From contig CAZHQW010000009.1 in NCBI GenBank assembly GCA_964534745.1, positions 1 to 64,000 of the forward strand: a stretch of 64,000 nt of DNA. The letters run 5' to 3'. A model generated the notes under the pieces. The model did no database searches, had not been told where the DNA came from, and worked only from the letters and a program-made list of their open reading frames with translations. This DNA is from G020354785 sp964534745 (GTDB taxonomy: Bacteria; Bacteroidota; Bacteroidia; Bacteroidales; UBA10428). A program made the position numbers and the translations under genes. Position 1 is the first letter of the stretch; each line of letters starts with the position of its first letter. Positions 49,038 to 58,225 of the stretch are shown piece by piece.

Positions 49038-51674
49038 ATGGGAGGGGATAAAGTATATACTAATATGAGCACCGGTCTAACCGGCCTGGACAAAGTAATT
49101 CAGGGTGTTATTCCGGGTGATAATATTATATGGCAGGTGGATTCCATTGATGATTATATCCCTTATATTAATCCTTTCTATAATGAGGCCATAAGAAATA
49201 AAATACCTCTTATATATTTCAGATTTGCTGAACATAGGGTTTTGCTACCTTCCGGCAACAAGGCAAAAACATATATACTGAATCCTGATGAGGGATTTGA
49301 GTCTTTTATCTCTGCAATATTCGATGTAATTGAAGAGTATGGATACGGTACATATTATATCTTTGACTGTTTGTCTGATCTCGTTGTTGAGTGGTATAGT
49401 GATCGTATGATGGCTAACTTTTTTATGCTTGCATGCCCCTATCTTTATGATTATAAGACCGTCGCATATTTTGGCATACTGCGTAACGTGCATATGCCTA
49501 TTACAATAAACGCAATTCATAATACCGCACAGATTGTATTTGATGTCTACAGGAATAAAGACATATTTTATATCCATCCCCTGAAAGTTTACAAGCGCTA
49601 TTCACCCACGATGTATATGTTGCACAGTATGGATGGAGAGGAGTTCAGACCGGTAACCAGAAGTTCTATAATATCGGAAATACTGACATCCATTCCTCAG
49701 CCGTGGCTTGATTATACTGTGCAGAGGCTGGACATATGGAGGAGAAGCTTTTTTGAAGCCCAGGAATTATATAAAAAAGATAATGTTGAACTGACAGGTA
49801 AAAAGGTTGACGAACTTTTTAAACGTCTTCTTAGAATGGCAATTACCAGGGATGCAAGGCTACTTAAGCTGGCTGAGGAGTATCTGCAGCTTTCAGATCT
49901 TATAGATATAGGTAAAAGAATGATAGGAACCGGACTTATAGGTGGTAAGTCTGTCGGTATGCTTATTGCCAGGGCTATTTTAAATAAGGCAGATGCTCGC
50001 TGGAAGGATGTTCTTGAAGAACATGATTCATTTTTTGTCGGATCAGATGTATTCTATACCTATCTTATTAGAAATGGTTGCTGGTGGATGAGGAGAAAGC
50101 TTAAAAGCAGCGGTTCAGTGTATGATGATGCCGAGGAAGTCAGTAAAGTTATTCTTTCCGGTACCTTCCCCGATGATATAAAGGAACAATTTACCGAAAT
50201 GTTGAATTATTTCGGGCAATCACCGATAATAGTCAGATCAAGCAGCCTGCTTGAAGATGCTTACGGGAATTCGTTTTCTGGAAAGTATGAAAGTATATTC
50301 TGTGCTAACCAGGGTACTCCCGAAGAAAGACTTGAACGTTTTATGGCGGCAGTAAGAGTTGTATACGCCAGTACAATGAAAAAGGAAGCACTGGCATACA
50401 GGACTCACTGGGGACTCATGGATCAGGATGAACAAATGGCCCTCCTTGTCCAGAGGGTATCAGGCGCAAAATATGACAAATACTATCTGCCTCATATTGC
50501 AGGAGTAGGATTTTCCTATAATCCTTATGTATGGGATAAGGATATTGATCCTGAGGCAGGAATGGTAAGACTGGTATTCGGACTGGGGACCAGGGCTGTT
50601 AATCGCTATGATGACGATTATATACGTATTGTAGCTTTGAATGAGCCTCTGAAACGTCCTGAGGCAAATTTTGATGAAGTAAAAAAATATACTCAGAAAC
50701 GGGTTGATATTCTGGATTTATCGGTAAACCAGCTGACATCTGCTTATTTTATGGATATGGCAAAAGTAATTACCGACGTGCCCCTTGAAATGTTTACCTC
50801 ACGCGATGAAGAACTTGAACGTATAGCCAGGGAAAGAAATATGGAAAACATATTTTCTCATGTGCTTACATTTAACAGGCTTTTATCTGACAGACAGTTT
50901 GTGAATGACCTGAGAGAGATGCTGGATGTTCTCAGAAAAGCTTATAATTTTCATGTGGATATTGAATTTACAGCCAACTTTCAGGATGAATACAATTACA
51001 GGATAAACCTGGTTCAGTGCAGGCCATTTCAGATTACAGGGGATGTACGTGCACTCAAGATTCCTGAAAATATTGATGACAGTAATCTGATAATAAGGAC
51101 TAAGGGGCCAATCGTTGGTAACAGTATATCTGTGATAATAAACAGGGTCATTTATGTTATTCCGGATGTATATGGAAAGCTGAACATAAGTGACAGGTAC
51201 TCAATTGCGAGAGTGATAGGAGAACTTACACATTCTGATAAAACGGGCATTCGGAAGGGAATGAATATTGCACTTATAGGTCCGGGCCGATGGGGCACGA
51301 CCACACCTTCGCTTGGGGTTCCCGTTGTATTTTCAGAGATAAATAATGTTTCTGTTTTATGTGAGATAGCATATATGCATGAAGGATTAATTCCTGACGT
51401 ATCACTGGGAACACACTTCTTCAATGACATTGTTGAAATGAACATGGTTTATTTTGCAATATACCCCGATAGAAAGGGCTATATTCTGAACAGTGACTTT
51501 TTTAGCAACGCGGAAAACAAACTTGCTGAATTGCATCCGAATGCCAAATTATGGGCCAATGTTATAAAGGTGATAGATATTGATGAGGACAGGGATGATT
51601 ATGTTTTAAAACTTACTCTAAATTCAATGGAACAGGAGGGTGTATTCTATATCAGCAGCAGGAAGAAGATTTGA
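49038..51674 (+). CDS. KaiC/RecA-like domain fused to PEP/pyruvate-binding (PPDK_N-type) domain
   Basis: 878 residues. Residues 10-250 look like a KaiC-type RecA fold (TGLTGLDKVIQGVIPGDNIIW), but the Walker A GxxGxGKT is replaced by GDNIIWQVDS, so ATP hydrolysis there is doubtful. From about 295 a PEP synthase/PPDK ATP-grasp domain follows with GGKSVGM (302-308), PIIVRSSSLLEDAYGNSFSG (396-415) and the LVQCRPF block (about 658-664). The phosphohistidine swivelling domain with its TSHA motif is absent, as is the PEP-binding barrel, so this cannot be an ordinary PEP synthase. A C-terminal section (GPGRWGTTTPSLGVPV) is conserved-looking but unknown. gltB starts 47 bases after it. Confidence 0.85.
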   Translation: MGGDKVYTNMSTGLTGLDKVIQGVIPGDNIIWQVDSIDDYIPYINPFYNEAIRNKIPLIYFRFAEHRVLLPSGNKAKTYILNPDEGFESFISAIFDVIEEYGYGTYYIFDCLSDLVVEWYSDRMMANFFMLACPYLYDYKTVAYFGILRNVHMPITINAIHNTAQIVFDVYRNKDIFYIHPLKVYKRYSPTMYMLHSMDGEEFRPVTRSSIISEILTSIPQPWLDYTVQRLDIWRRSFFEAQELYKKDNVELTGKKVDELFKRLLRMAITRDARLLKLAEEYLQLSDLIDIGKRMIGTGLIGGKSVGMLIARAILNKADARWKDVLEEHDSFFVGSDVFYTYLIRNGCWWMRRKLKSSGSVYDDAEEVSKVILSGTFPDDIKEQFTEMLNYFGQSPIIVRSSSLLEDAYGNSFSGKYESIFCANQGTPEERLERFMAAVRVVYASTMKKEALAYRTHWGLMDQDEQMALLVQRVSGAKYDKYYLPHIAGVGFSYNPYVWDKDIDPEAGMVRLVFGLGTRAVNRYDDDYIRIVALNEPLKRPEANFDEVKKYTQKRVDILDLSVNQLTSAYFMDMAKVITDVPLEMFTSRDEELERIARERNMENIFSHVLTFNRLLSDRQFVNDLREMLDVLRKAYNFHVDIEFTANFQDEYNYRINLVQCRPFQITGDVRALKIPENIDDSNLIIRTKGPIVGNSISVIINRVIYVIPDVYGKLNISDRYSIARVIGELTHSDKTGIRKGMNIALIGPGRWGTTTPSLGVPVVFSEINNVSVLCEIAYMHEGLIPDVSLGTHFFNDIVEMNMVYFAIYPDRKGYILNSDFFSNAENKLAELHPNAKLWANVIKVIDIDEDRDDYVLKLTLNSMEQEGVFYISSRKKI

Positions 51675-51721
51675 AAATTTATAGAAGTTTTAATAATCTA
51701 TTAAATCAGGCATATTTAATT

Positions 51722-54700
51722 ATGAGAAAAGAAGGTTTATATGATCCTTTGTTTGAGCATGATAGCTGTGGTGTGGGTTTTATAGCAAATATAAACGGGC
51801 AACCTTCGCATCATCTGATAACCGATGGTATAACAATATTGAAAAATCTTGTGCACCGTGGTGCTACAGGAGGTGATCTTAAGACAGGTGACGGTGCCGG
51901 GATATTATTGCAAATACCTTACCAGTTTTTTTCAAAGGAAACGGTAAAACTGAAATTTAACATTCCTCCAGCCGGGACATATGGCGTAGGCATGCTGTTT
52001 CTTCCTCAAAGAGAAGGAGTAAGGCAAAAAGTTATTACTGTAATTGAAAAGATTATCGGCAGGGAAGGGGGTTCCGTTTTAGGATGGAGAGATGTACCGG
52101 TGTGCCCTGGTTGTTTGGGCAAAACAGCTATTGATTCAATGCCATATATATGCCAGGTTTTTGTGGAAATACCTCCCCTCTCAGATGCAGATCTTGAAAG
52201 AAGGTTATACGTCGTTCGGCGAATAATAGAGAATGAAGTATCCAAAATGAAACTCTCATTGGATGAGTTTTATATACCTTCATTTTCATGTAATACCGTA
52301 ATTTATAAAGGATTATTCGTTGCACCCCAGTTTGAAGAGTTTTATCTTGACCTTAAAGACAAAGAATTTCAAAGCGCTATTATTATTGTACACCAGCGCT
52401 ATAGCACGAATACATTCCCGTCCTGGTCACTGGCACAGCCCTTCAGGTATATAGCACATAACGGGGAGATTAATACACTGAGAGGCAACATCAACAAGAT
52501 GAAAGCCCGTGAAAAGACGATATCCTCTGCACTATTCGGTGAAGATATTGCTAAGCTTCTGCCTATAATTAATGCAAATCTAAGTGATTCAGGAATATTT
52601 GATAACGTATTTGAGCTTCTGTTTCAAAGCGGCTTTTGCATAGAACATTCAATGATGATGATGGTGCCTGAAGCTTTCGGAAGCAGATACCATATCAGTG
52701 AAGATAAACGTGCGTTTTATGAATATCATTCGGCAATTATGGAACCGTGGGATGGTCCTGCTGCACTTATATTTACCGATGGTATAAAAGTTGGAGCTGC
52801 CCTGGACAGAAACGGACTGAGACCTGCAAGGTATACAATTACAAAAAGCGGGAGACTGATAATGGCATCCGAGTTCGGTGTTCTTGAAATTCAGCCTGAA
52901 GATGTATTGCAGAAAGGGCATCTTTCACCGGGCAAAATGATCATGGTTGATACGCGTAAGAAGCGGATAATATATGACAACGAGATTAAATCCACTATTT
53001 CACGCAGAAAGCCATACAGAAGGTGGCTTGAACAAAACCGCATAGAACTTAAGGGCCTGTTTCAGCCGCCGGGCCCTGTGAGTATAGGACAAGGCTCATT
53101 AACATTGAAACAGAGAGTATTCGGATATACGATCGAAGAGATAAATATGATAATTACCCCTATGGCTGAAAATGCACAGGAGCCGGTGGGCTCAATGGGC
53201 AATGATACTGCCCTTGCAGTTCTATCGGAGAGACCCCAACTTCTATATAACTATTTCAAGCAGCTGTTCGCGCAGGTAACCAATCCGCCCATTGATCCAT
53301 ATCGTGAAAACCTGGTAATGTCGCTTATGAGTTTCATCGGCAGGGAGAGGAATCTTCTGGAGGAAACACCGCTGCACTGTCACCAGCTTAAACTGCCGCA
53401 TCCGATATTGACAAATGAAGATGTAGATAAGCTTCGTAAAGTTGAGATTGAGGATTTTCGTACAGCGACCGTACCCATTCTATTCAATAAAAGCAGGGAT
53501 AAGGATATTGAGAAGGCACTCAGTGAAATATGCAATGAGGTAGTTAAAAAAGTAGACGACGGATACTCGTTAATAATCTTAAGTGACAGGGGTGTTGATG
53601 AGAATAATATGGCTGTTCCTGTTCTTCTTGCCACCGCAGCAGTGCATCACCATCTTGTAAGTGTTGGGAAAAGGCAGCTATCCGGACTTGTAGTAGAAAC
53701 AGGTGAAGCCAGGGGAATTATGCATTTTGCCCTTCTTGTTAGCTATGGGGCTAGTGCTGTAAATCCATACCTGGCTTTTGAAACCATTGCCGATCTTAAG
53801 GCTAAAAGCAAGATTTCAGCAGATATTAAACTGGAGGCAGCTGTTGATAACTATATTACAGCGATAAAAAAAGGATTGCTGAAAATAATGTCCAAAATGG
53901 GTGTTTCAACAATACGCAGTTACAGGGGAGCCCAGCTCTTTGAGGCAATCGGACTTAATGCGGAATTTATTGACAGGTATTTCCCGGGCACTCCGTCCAG
54001 AATAGGGGGAATCGGTCTGTCACAGATTTTTGAGGAATCAGTGAAGCGGCATAAAGATGCCTATGAGCTGAATAATCAGGTAAGCGGACTTGATTCAGGC
54101 GGAAATATTCATTACCGGAGTTTTTCGGAAAAGCATATTATTTCACCTGAGGTTATTATGCTTCTGCAAAAGGCAACAAGGGAAAATGATTTCTCTATTT
54201 TCAGGGAGTATGCCGGACTGGTTAATAACAAGGCCAGAAATCTTTGTACACTGCGGGGATTATTCAAATTCAGTGACCGGCAGCCGGTGCCTGTTGAAGA
54301 AGTCGAACCGGAAGAGTCAATAATAAAGAGATTTGTTACATCGGCAATGTCGTTCGGTTCGATAAGCAGGGAGGCTCATGAAACCCTTGCCATTGCAATG
54401 AATAGGCTGGGAGCTGCAAGTAATTCAGGTGAGGGCGGGGAGGATGAAGAACGGTATAAGGTTTTGCCTAACGGTGATAGCTCTAAAAGCATGATTAAGC
54501 AGGTTGCTTCGGCAAGATTCGGCGTGACAAGCAACTACCTCATTAATTCCAGGGAGTTACAGATTAAGATGGCCCAGGGTGCAAAGCCAGGGGAAGGAGG
54601 ACAGCTTCCGGGACATAAGGTGAATACTATAATTGCGAAGGTGAGGCATTCCATACCGGGAGTGATGCTCATATCACCGCCGCCTCATCACGATATATAT

Positions 54701-56245
54701 TCCATTGAAGATCTGTCAGAGCTGATCTTTGATCTGAAATGTGCCAGTCCCCATGCTAAAGTATCGGTCAAGCTGGTTGCTGAGGTGGGGGTGGGGACAA
54801 TAGCTGCAGGTGTGGCAAAAGGAGGTGCTGACATGGTACTTATAAGCGGCCATGACGGTGGGACGGGAGCATCTCCGGTATCATCGATAAAACATGCTGG
54901 TATACCGTGGGAAATGGGACTTGCAGAAACACAGCAGGTGCTTGTGATGAATAAATTAAGAAACCGCATACGTATACAGGTTGATGGCAAGCTGCATACA
55001 GGAAGAGATGTAGTCATAGGAGCACTTCTTGGGGCAGATGAGTTTGGTTTTGGAACAACAGCACTTATAACCATGGGCTGTGTTATGATGAGGAAGTGCC
55101 ACCTCAACACCTGTCCGGTTGGCGTAGCCACCCAGGATCCGCAGCTGAGAAAAAAATTCATAGGCAAACCCGAATATGTGATTAACTTTATGAGGTTTAT
55201 TGCCCGTGAAGTGCGCGAGATAATGGCTGGTCTCGGATTTCGTACATTTAATGAAATGATTGGCCGGTCTGATATGCTTATTGCCGATGACACAGCGGGA
55301 AACTGGAAGACAAAGAATCTCGATTTATCCGGAATTCTGCGCAGGCCCCTGGCAGGAAATAAAAGTAAGCTCCACTTCGTATCTGCAGGAAAACAAGATT
55401 TTTCAAATAATATCGATGATGAGCTTATCGCAAAATCCTTAAATGCTATCGAAAATAAGCGGCAGATAAATATGTTTGCTAATATTCGCAATTCCAACCG
55501 TGCGGTGGGGGCATCCCTGAGTGCTGAGGTTTCTAAAAGGTACGGCTCAGAGGGACTGCCTGAAAATAATGTAAGCTGCAAATTTACAGGCTCTGCAGGC
55601 CAGAGTTTCGGTGCTTTTCTTGCCCGCGGCATCACATTTGAACTTGAAGGCGAATGCAATGATTATATTGGCAAAGGACTGTCCGGGGGCAAGATCATTG
55701 TTTATCCCCCTAAAAATTCACAATTCAGGCCCCATAATAATATTATCATAGGTAATGTATGCCTTTTCGGGGCTACCAGCGGCGAGGTTTATGTTAACGG
55801 GATGGCGGGGGAGAGATTTGCAGTAAGAAATAGCGGGGCAGTATCTGTTGTTGAGGGAATAGGTGATCACGGCTGTGAATATATGACAGGAGGTGTTGTT
55901 GTAATACTGGGGAAAACAGGTATAAACTTCGGGGCAGGAATGAGCGGAGGAATAGCATATGTGCTTGACCAGGACCAGCTGTTCGATACAAAATGTAATC
56001 TTGAAATGATTGATGTGGAACCCCTGGCCGATAAGGCTGACCACAACAGATTATATACTTTAATAAAAAACCATGTTAAATACACGGGCAGTGAATATGC
56101 CGGTCGCATACTTAAAGACTGGAATGAAATGCTGCCGCAATTTGTTAAGGTGATGCCTATTGATTACAGGAGGGCACTTGAAAGAATAAAGAAAGAACAG
56201 TCAAAAGATACAGAAGTTGTTTCACTTACTGAGGAGGTATATTAA
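51722..56245 (+). CDS. gltB: Glutamate synthase large subunit
   Basis: About 1507 residues from the ATG at 51722; an in-frame TTG at 51671 is unlikely. The glutamine amidotransferase domain begins at Cys16 after a short propeptide (LFEHDSCGVGF), so processing should expose Cys. The FMN/synthase region carries GAKPGEGGQLPG and SGHDGGTGASP. The 3Fe-4S cysteines are in CVMMRKCHLNTCPVG, and the C-terminal GXXGXG helix domain follows. It makes two glutamates from glutamine and 2-oxoglutarate. The small subunit gene starts at the very next base after the stop. Confidence 0.97.
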   Translation: MRKEGLYDPLFEHDSCGVGFIANINGQPSHHLITDGITILKNLVHRGATGGDLKTGDGAGILLQIPYQFFSKETVKLKFNIPPAGTYGVGMLFLPQREGVRQKVITVIEKIIGREGGSVLGWRDVPVCPGCLGKTAIDSMPYICQVFVEIPPLSDADLERRLYVVRRIIENEVSKMKLSLDEFYIPSFSCNTVIYKGLFVAPQFEEFYLDLKDKEFQSAIIIVHQRYSTNTFPSWSLAQPFRYIAHNGEINTLRGNINKMKAREKTISSALFGEDIAKLLPIINANLSDSGIFDNVFELLFQSGFCIEHSMMMMVPEAFGSRYHISEDKRAFYEYHSAIMEPWDGPAALIFTDGIKVGAALDRNGLRPARYTITKSGRLIMASEFGVLEIQPEDVLQKGHLSPGKMIMVDTRKKRIIYDNEIKSTISRRKPYRRWLEQNRIELKGLFQPPGPVSIGQGSLTLKQRVFGYTIEEINMIITPMAENAQEPVGSMGNDTALAVLSERPQLLYNYFKQLFAQVTNPPIDPYRENLVMSLMSFIGRERNLLEETPLHCHQLKLPHPILTNEDVDKLRKVEIEDFRTATVPILFNKSRDKDIEKALSEICNEVVKKVDDGYSLIILSDRGVDENNMAVPVLLATAAVHHHLVSVGKRQLSGLVVETGEARGIMHFALLVSYGASAVNPYLAFETIADLKAKSKISADIKLEAAVDNYITAIKKGLLKIMSKMGVSTIRSYRGAQLFEAIGLNAEFIDRYFPGTPSRIGGIGLSQIFEESVKRHKDAYELNNQVSGLDSGGNIHYRSFSEKHIISPEVIMLLQKATRENDFSIFREYAGLVNNKARNLCTLRGLFKFSDRQPVPVEEVEPEESIIKRFVTSAMSFGSISREAHETLAIAMNRLGAASNSGEGGEDEERYKVLPNGDSSKSMIKQVASARFGVTSNYLINSRELQIKMAQGAKPGEGGQLPGHKVNTIIAKVRHSIPGVMLISPPPHHDIYSIEDLSELIFDLKCASPHAKVSVKLVAEVGVGTIAAGVAKGGADMVLISGHDGGTGASPVSSIKHAGIPWEMGLAETQQVLVMNKLRNRIRIQVDGKLHTGRDVVIGALLGADEFGFGTTALITMGCVMMRKCHLNTCPVGVATQDPQLRKKFIGKPEYVINFMRFIAREVREIMAGLGFRTFNEMIGRSDMLIADDTAGNWKTKNLDLSGILRRPLAGNKSKLHFVSAGKQDFSNNIDDELIAKSLNAIENKRQINMFANIRNSNRAVGASLSAEVSKRYGSEGLPENNVSCKFTGSAGQSFGAFLARGITFELEGECNDYIGKGLSGGKIIVYPPKNSQFRPHNNIIIGNVCLFGATSGEVYVNGMAGERFAVRNSGAVSVVEGIGDHGCEYMTGGVVVILGKTGINFGAGMSGGIAYVLDQDQLFDTKCNLEMIDVEPLADKADHNRLYTLIKNHVKYTGSEYAGRILKDWNEMLPQFVKVMPIDYRRALERIKKEQSKDTEVVSLTEEVY
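56231..56238 (+). promoter_or_regulatory. Strong Shine-Dalgarno of gltD inside the end of gltB
   Basis: GAGGAGGT lies 7 bases before the gltD ATG at 56246. With the gltB stop codon touching that ATG, the site explains coupled translation of the two subunits and fixes the gltD start. Confidence 0.7.
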
Positions 56246-57673
56246 ATGGGTAAAATTTCAGGATTTATTGATTACAAAAGGAAGAATTATTCTTACCTGG
56301 CCAAGGAGGAACGCTTAAAGAACTATAATGAGTTTATAGTTATGAGCTCAGATGAGGAACTGCGAAATCAGGGAGCACGCTGCATGGATTGCGGCATTCC
56401 CTTTTGCCATTCATTTGGATGTCCCGTTTACAATCTTATACCTGACTGGAATGATCTTGTTTACAGGGATAAATGGCACGAAGCATACGAGCAGCTTGAA
56501 AAGACCAATAACCTTCCGGAAATTACGGGTCGCGTATGTCCCGCCCCTTGTGAGAGTGCCTGTACGCTGTCGATTAATGACAGTCCGGTTACTATCAAAC
56601 AGCTTGAGCTGGCAATTATTGAGAATGCTTTCAGAAAGGGATGGGTTGAACCCAGGCCTGCCTTTACAGAGACAGGCAAGAAGATTGCTGTGGTAGGCTC
56701 GGGACCGGCTGGATTAGCAGCTGCGCAGCAATTAAGACGCAGCGGCCACAAAGTGGTTGTTTTTGAAAAGGATATTAAACCGGGAGGAATACTCAGATAC
56801 GGGATACCTGACTTCAAGCTTGAAAAAAAGGTAATAGACAGAAGATTGGAACAGATGGAGAGAGAGGGGATAGAATTTGTTACAGATGTTGTAATAGGTG
56901 AGGATCTGTCAGCACACTATCTGAAGAAAACATATGATGCAATACTCCTTGCTGTTGGAGCAGGAGAGCCCAGGAACCTCGATATACCGGGAAGAGGATT
57001 TGAAGGTATATATTTTGCAATGGACTATCTGATAAAGTCAAATAAACTTGTTGCCGGCGAGCTGAAGGAACATGAGATTATTAGTGCAAAAGATAAAGTC
57101 GTGCTTGTTATCGGGGGCGGCGATACGGGTTCCGACTGTGTCGGCACAGCAAACAGGCAGGGTGCAAAACATATTTACCAGTTTGAAATACTTCCCATGC
57201 CCAGGATATGGAAGGAGGAGTGGAATCCCGAGTGGCCTGTCTGGCCCTCAATATTAAGAACATCATCTTCACAGGAAGAGGGGTGCGAAAGGCAATGGAA
57301 TATTCTTACAAAAAAATTCACAGGCAGGGGTATAAAGCTGATGAAAGCGACTTTCTCAAAAGTAGAGTGGATAATGGATGAAAAGACAAAAAAAACGAAA
57401 ATGAAGGAAGTGGGGGGATCGAATTTTACTCTTGATGTTGACATGGTCCTCCTGGCAACGGGTTTCCTGCACGCCGAGCATAGCAGGCTCCTGAGAGACC
57501 TGGGCGTAAAGTTTGATGCCAGGGGCAATATACAAGCAAATAATAACTATTCGACAAATGTTCCCGCTATATTTGTTGCAGGTGACGCCTCCCTGGGAGC
57601 TTCACTGGTAGTGAGAGCCATATACCAGGGGCGTGAGGCCGCAAAGGAGATTAACAGGTTTCTGGGTAAATAG
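56246..57673 (+). CDS. gltD: Glutamate synthase small subunit
   Basis: 475 residues. N-terminal cysteine motifs CMDCGIPFCHSFGCP and GRVCPAPCESAC bind two [4Fe-4S] clusters. The FAD site is AVVGSGPAGLAAAQQL (about 149-164) and the NADPH site VLVIGGGDTGSDCVG (about 287-301); GDASLGASLVVRAI is the second FAD contact. It passes electrons from NAD(P)H to the large subunit. Immediately downstream of gltB, in the transcript that may begin at the sigma-54 element. Confidence 0.97.
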   Translation: MGKISGFIDYKRKNYSYLAKEERLKNYNEFIVMSSDEELRNQGARCMDCGIPFCHSFGCPVYNLIPDWNDLVYRDKWHEAYEQLEKTNNLPEITGRVCPAPCESACTLSINDSPVTIKQLELAIIENAFRKGWVEPRPAFTETGKKIAVVGSGPAGLAAAQQLRRSGHKVVVFEKDIKPGGILRYGIPDFKLEKKVIDRRLEQMEREGIEFVTDVVIGEDLSAHYLKKTYDAILLAVGAGEPRNLDIPGRGFEGIYFAMDYLIKSNKLVAGELKEHEIISAKDKVVLVIGGGDTGSDCVGTANRQGAKHIYQFEILPMPRIWKEEWNPEWPVWPSILRTSSSQEEGCERQWNILTKKFTGRGIKLMKATFSKVEWIMDEKTKKTKMKEVGGSNFTLDVDMVLLATGFLHAEHSRLLRDLGVKFDARGNIQANNNYSTNVPAIFVAGDASLGASLVVRAIYQGREAAKEINRFLGK

Positions 57674-57736
57674 GATTACTGACAATATATTCCATAATAT
57701 TTTATATCTTGCCGGTATAATTCTTTATAATAGGTC

Positions 57737-58225
57737 ATGGATAAAAAAGACGATAATGCCGGATGTCCCTTTTGCGGGCCCGGACTGCGGAACCTGTCTT
57801 TTTATGAGAGCCCTGAATTCATAGCCATATATAATGTAGCCCCAATTTTGCCCGGACATGCACTGGTTATTCCCAAAGCACATATTATTAGCTTTTTTGA
57901 ACTGTCGGACCGGGAACTTTTTGAATTCATAAAATTCAGCAGGACCGTAATAAAGATACTGGCAAAAGCATTCAATACTGAAGCATTTAACTGGACGCTG
58001 CAGGAAAAAGCTGAAGCGGGACAGTCAATTGCACACATGCATATTCATATCATGCCCAGAAAGCCGGAAGATCTGGCCCATCCCGGAGACTGGTATCCCA
58101 AATTAAAATATAATATCAATGATATTCTTGACAGCCATAAAAGAGAGAGGTTAACAGATGATCAGCTGAGAACGATTGTTGAAAAACTAAGAAGCATATC
58201 TGCCGAATTCAGTCGTCAACTTTAA
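57737..58225 (+). CDS. HIT-family nucleotide hydrolase/transferase
   Basis: 162 residues. The histidine triad is AHMHIHIMPR near residues 97-106, preceded by LPGHALVIPKAHI. The N-terminal CPFC (residues 10-13) suggests a zinc site, as in Fhit/HinT relatives. Family members hydrolyse dinucleoside polyphosphates or nucleotide conjugates. The 3' end overlaps the convergent recJ gene by 17 bases. Confidence 0.9.
   Translation: MDKKDDNAGCPFCGPGLRNLSFYESPEFIAIYNVAPILPGHALVIPKAHIISFFELSDRELFEFIKFSRTVIKILAKAFNTEAFNWTLQEKAEAGQSIAHMHIHIMPRKPEDLAHPGDWYPKLKYNINDILDSHKRERLTDDQLRTIVEKLRSISAEFSRQL

Noticed and set aside
54688..55659. Long open frame on the minus strand inside gltB (323 codons)
   Set aside because: It lies wholly opposite strongly conserved gltB motifs, has a low-complexity Ser/Pro-rich product and no recognisable domain; it is a shadow of the real gene.
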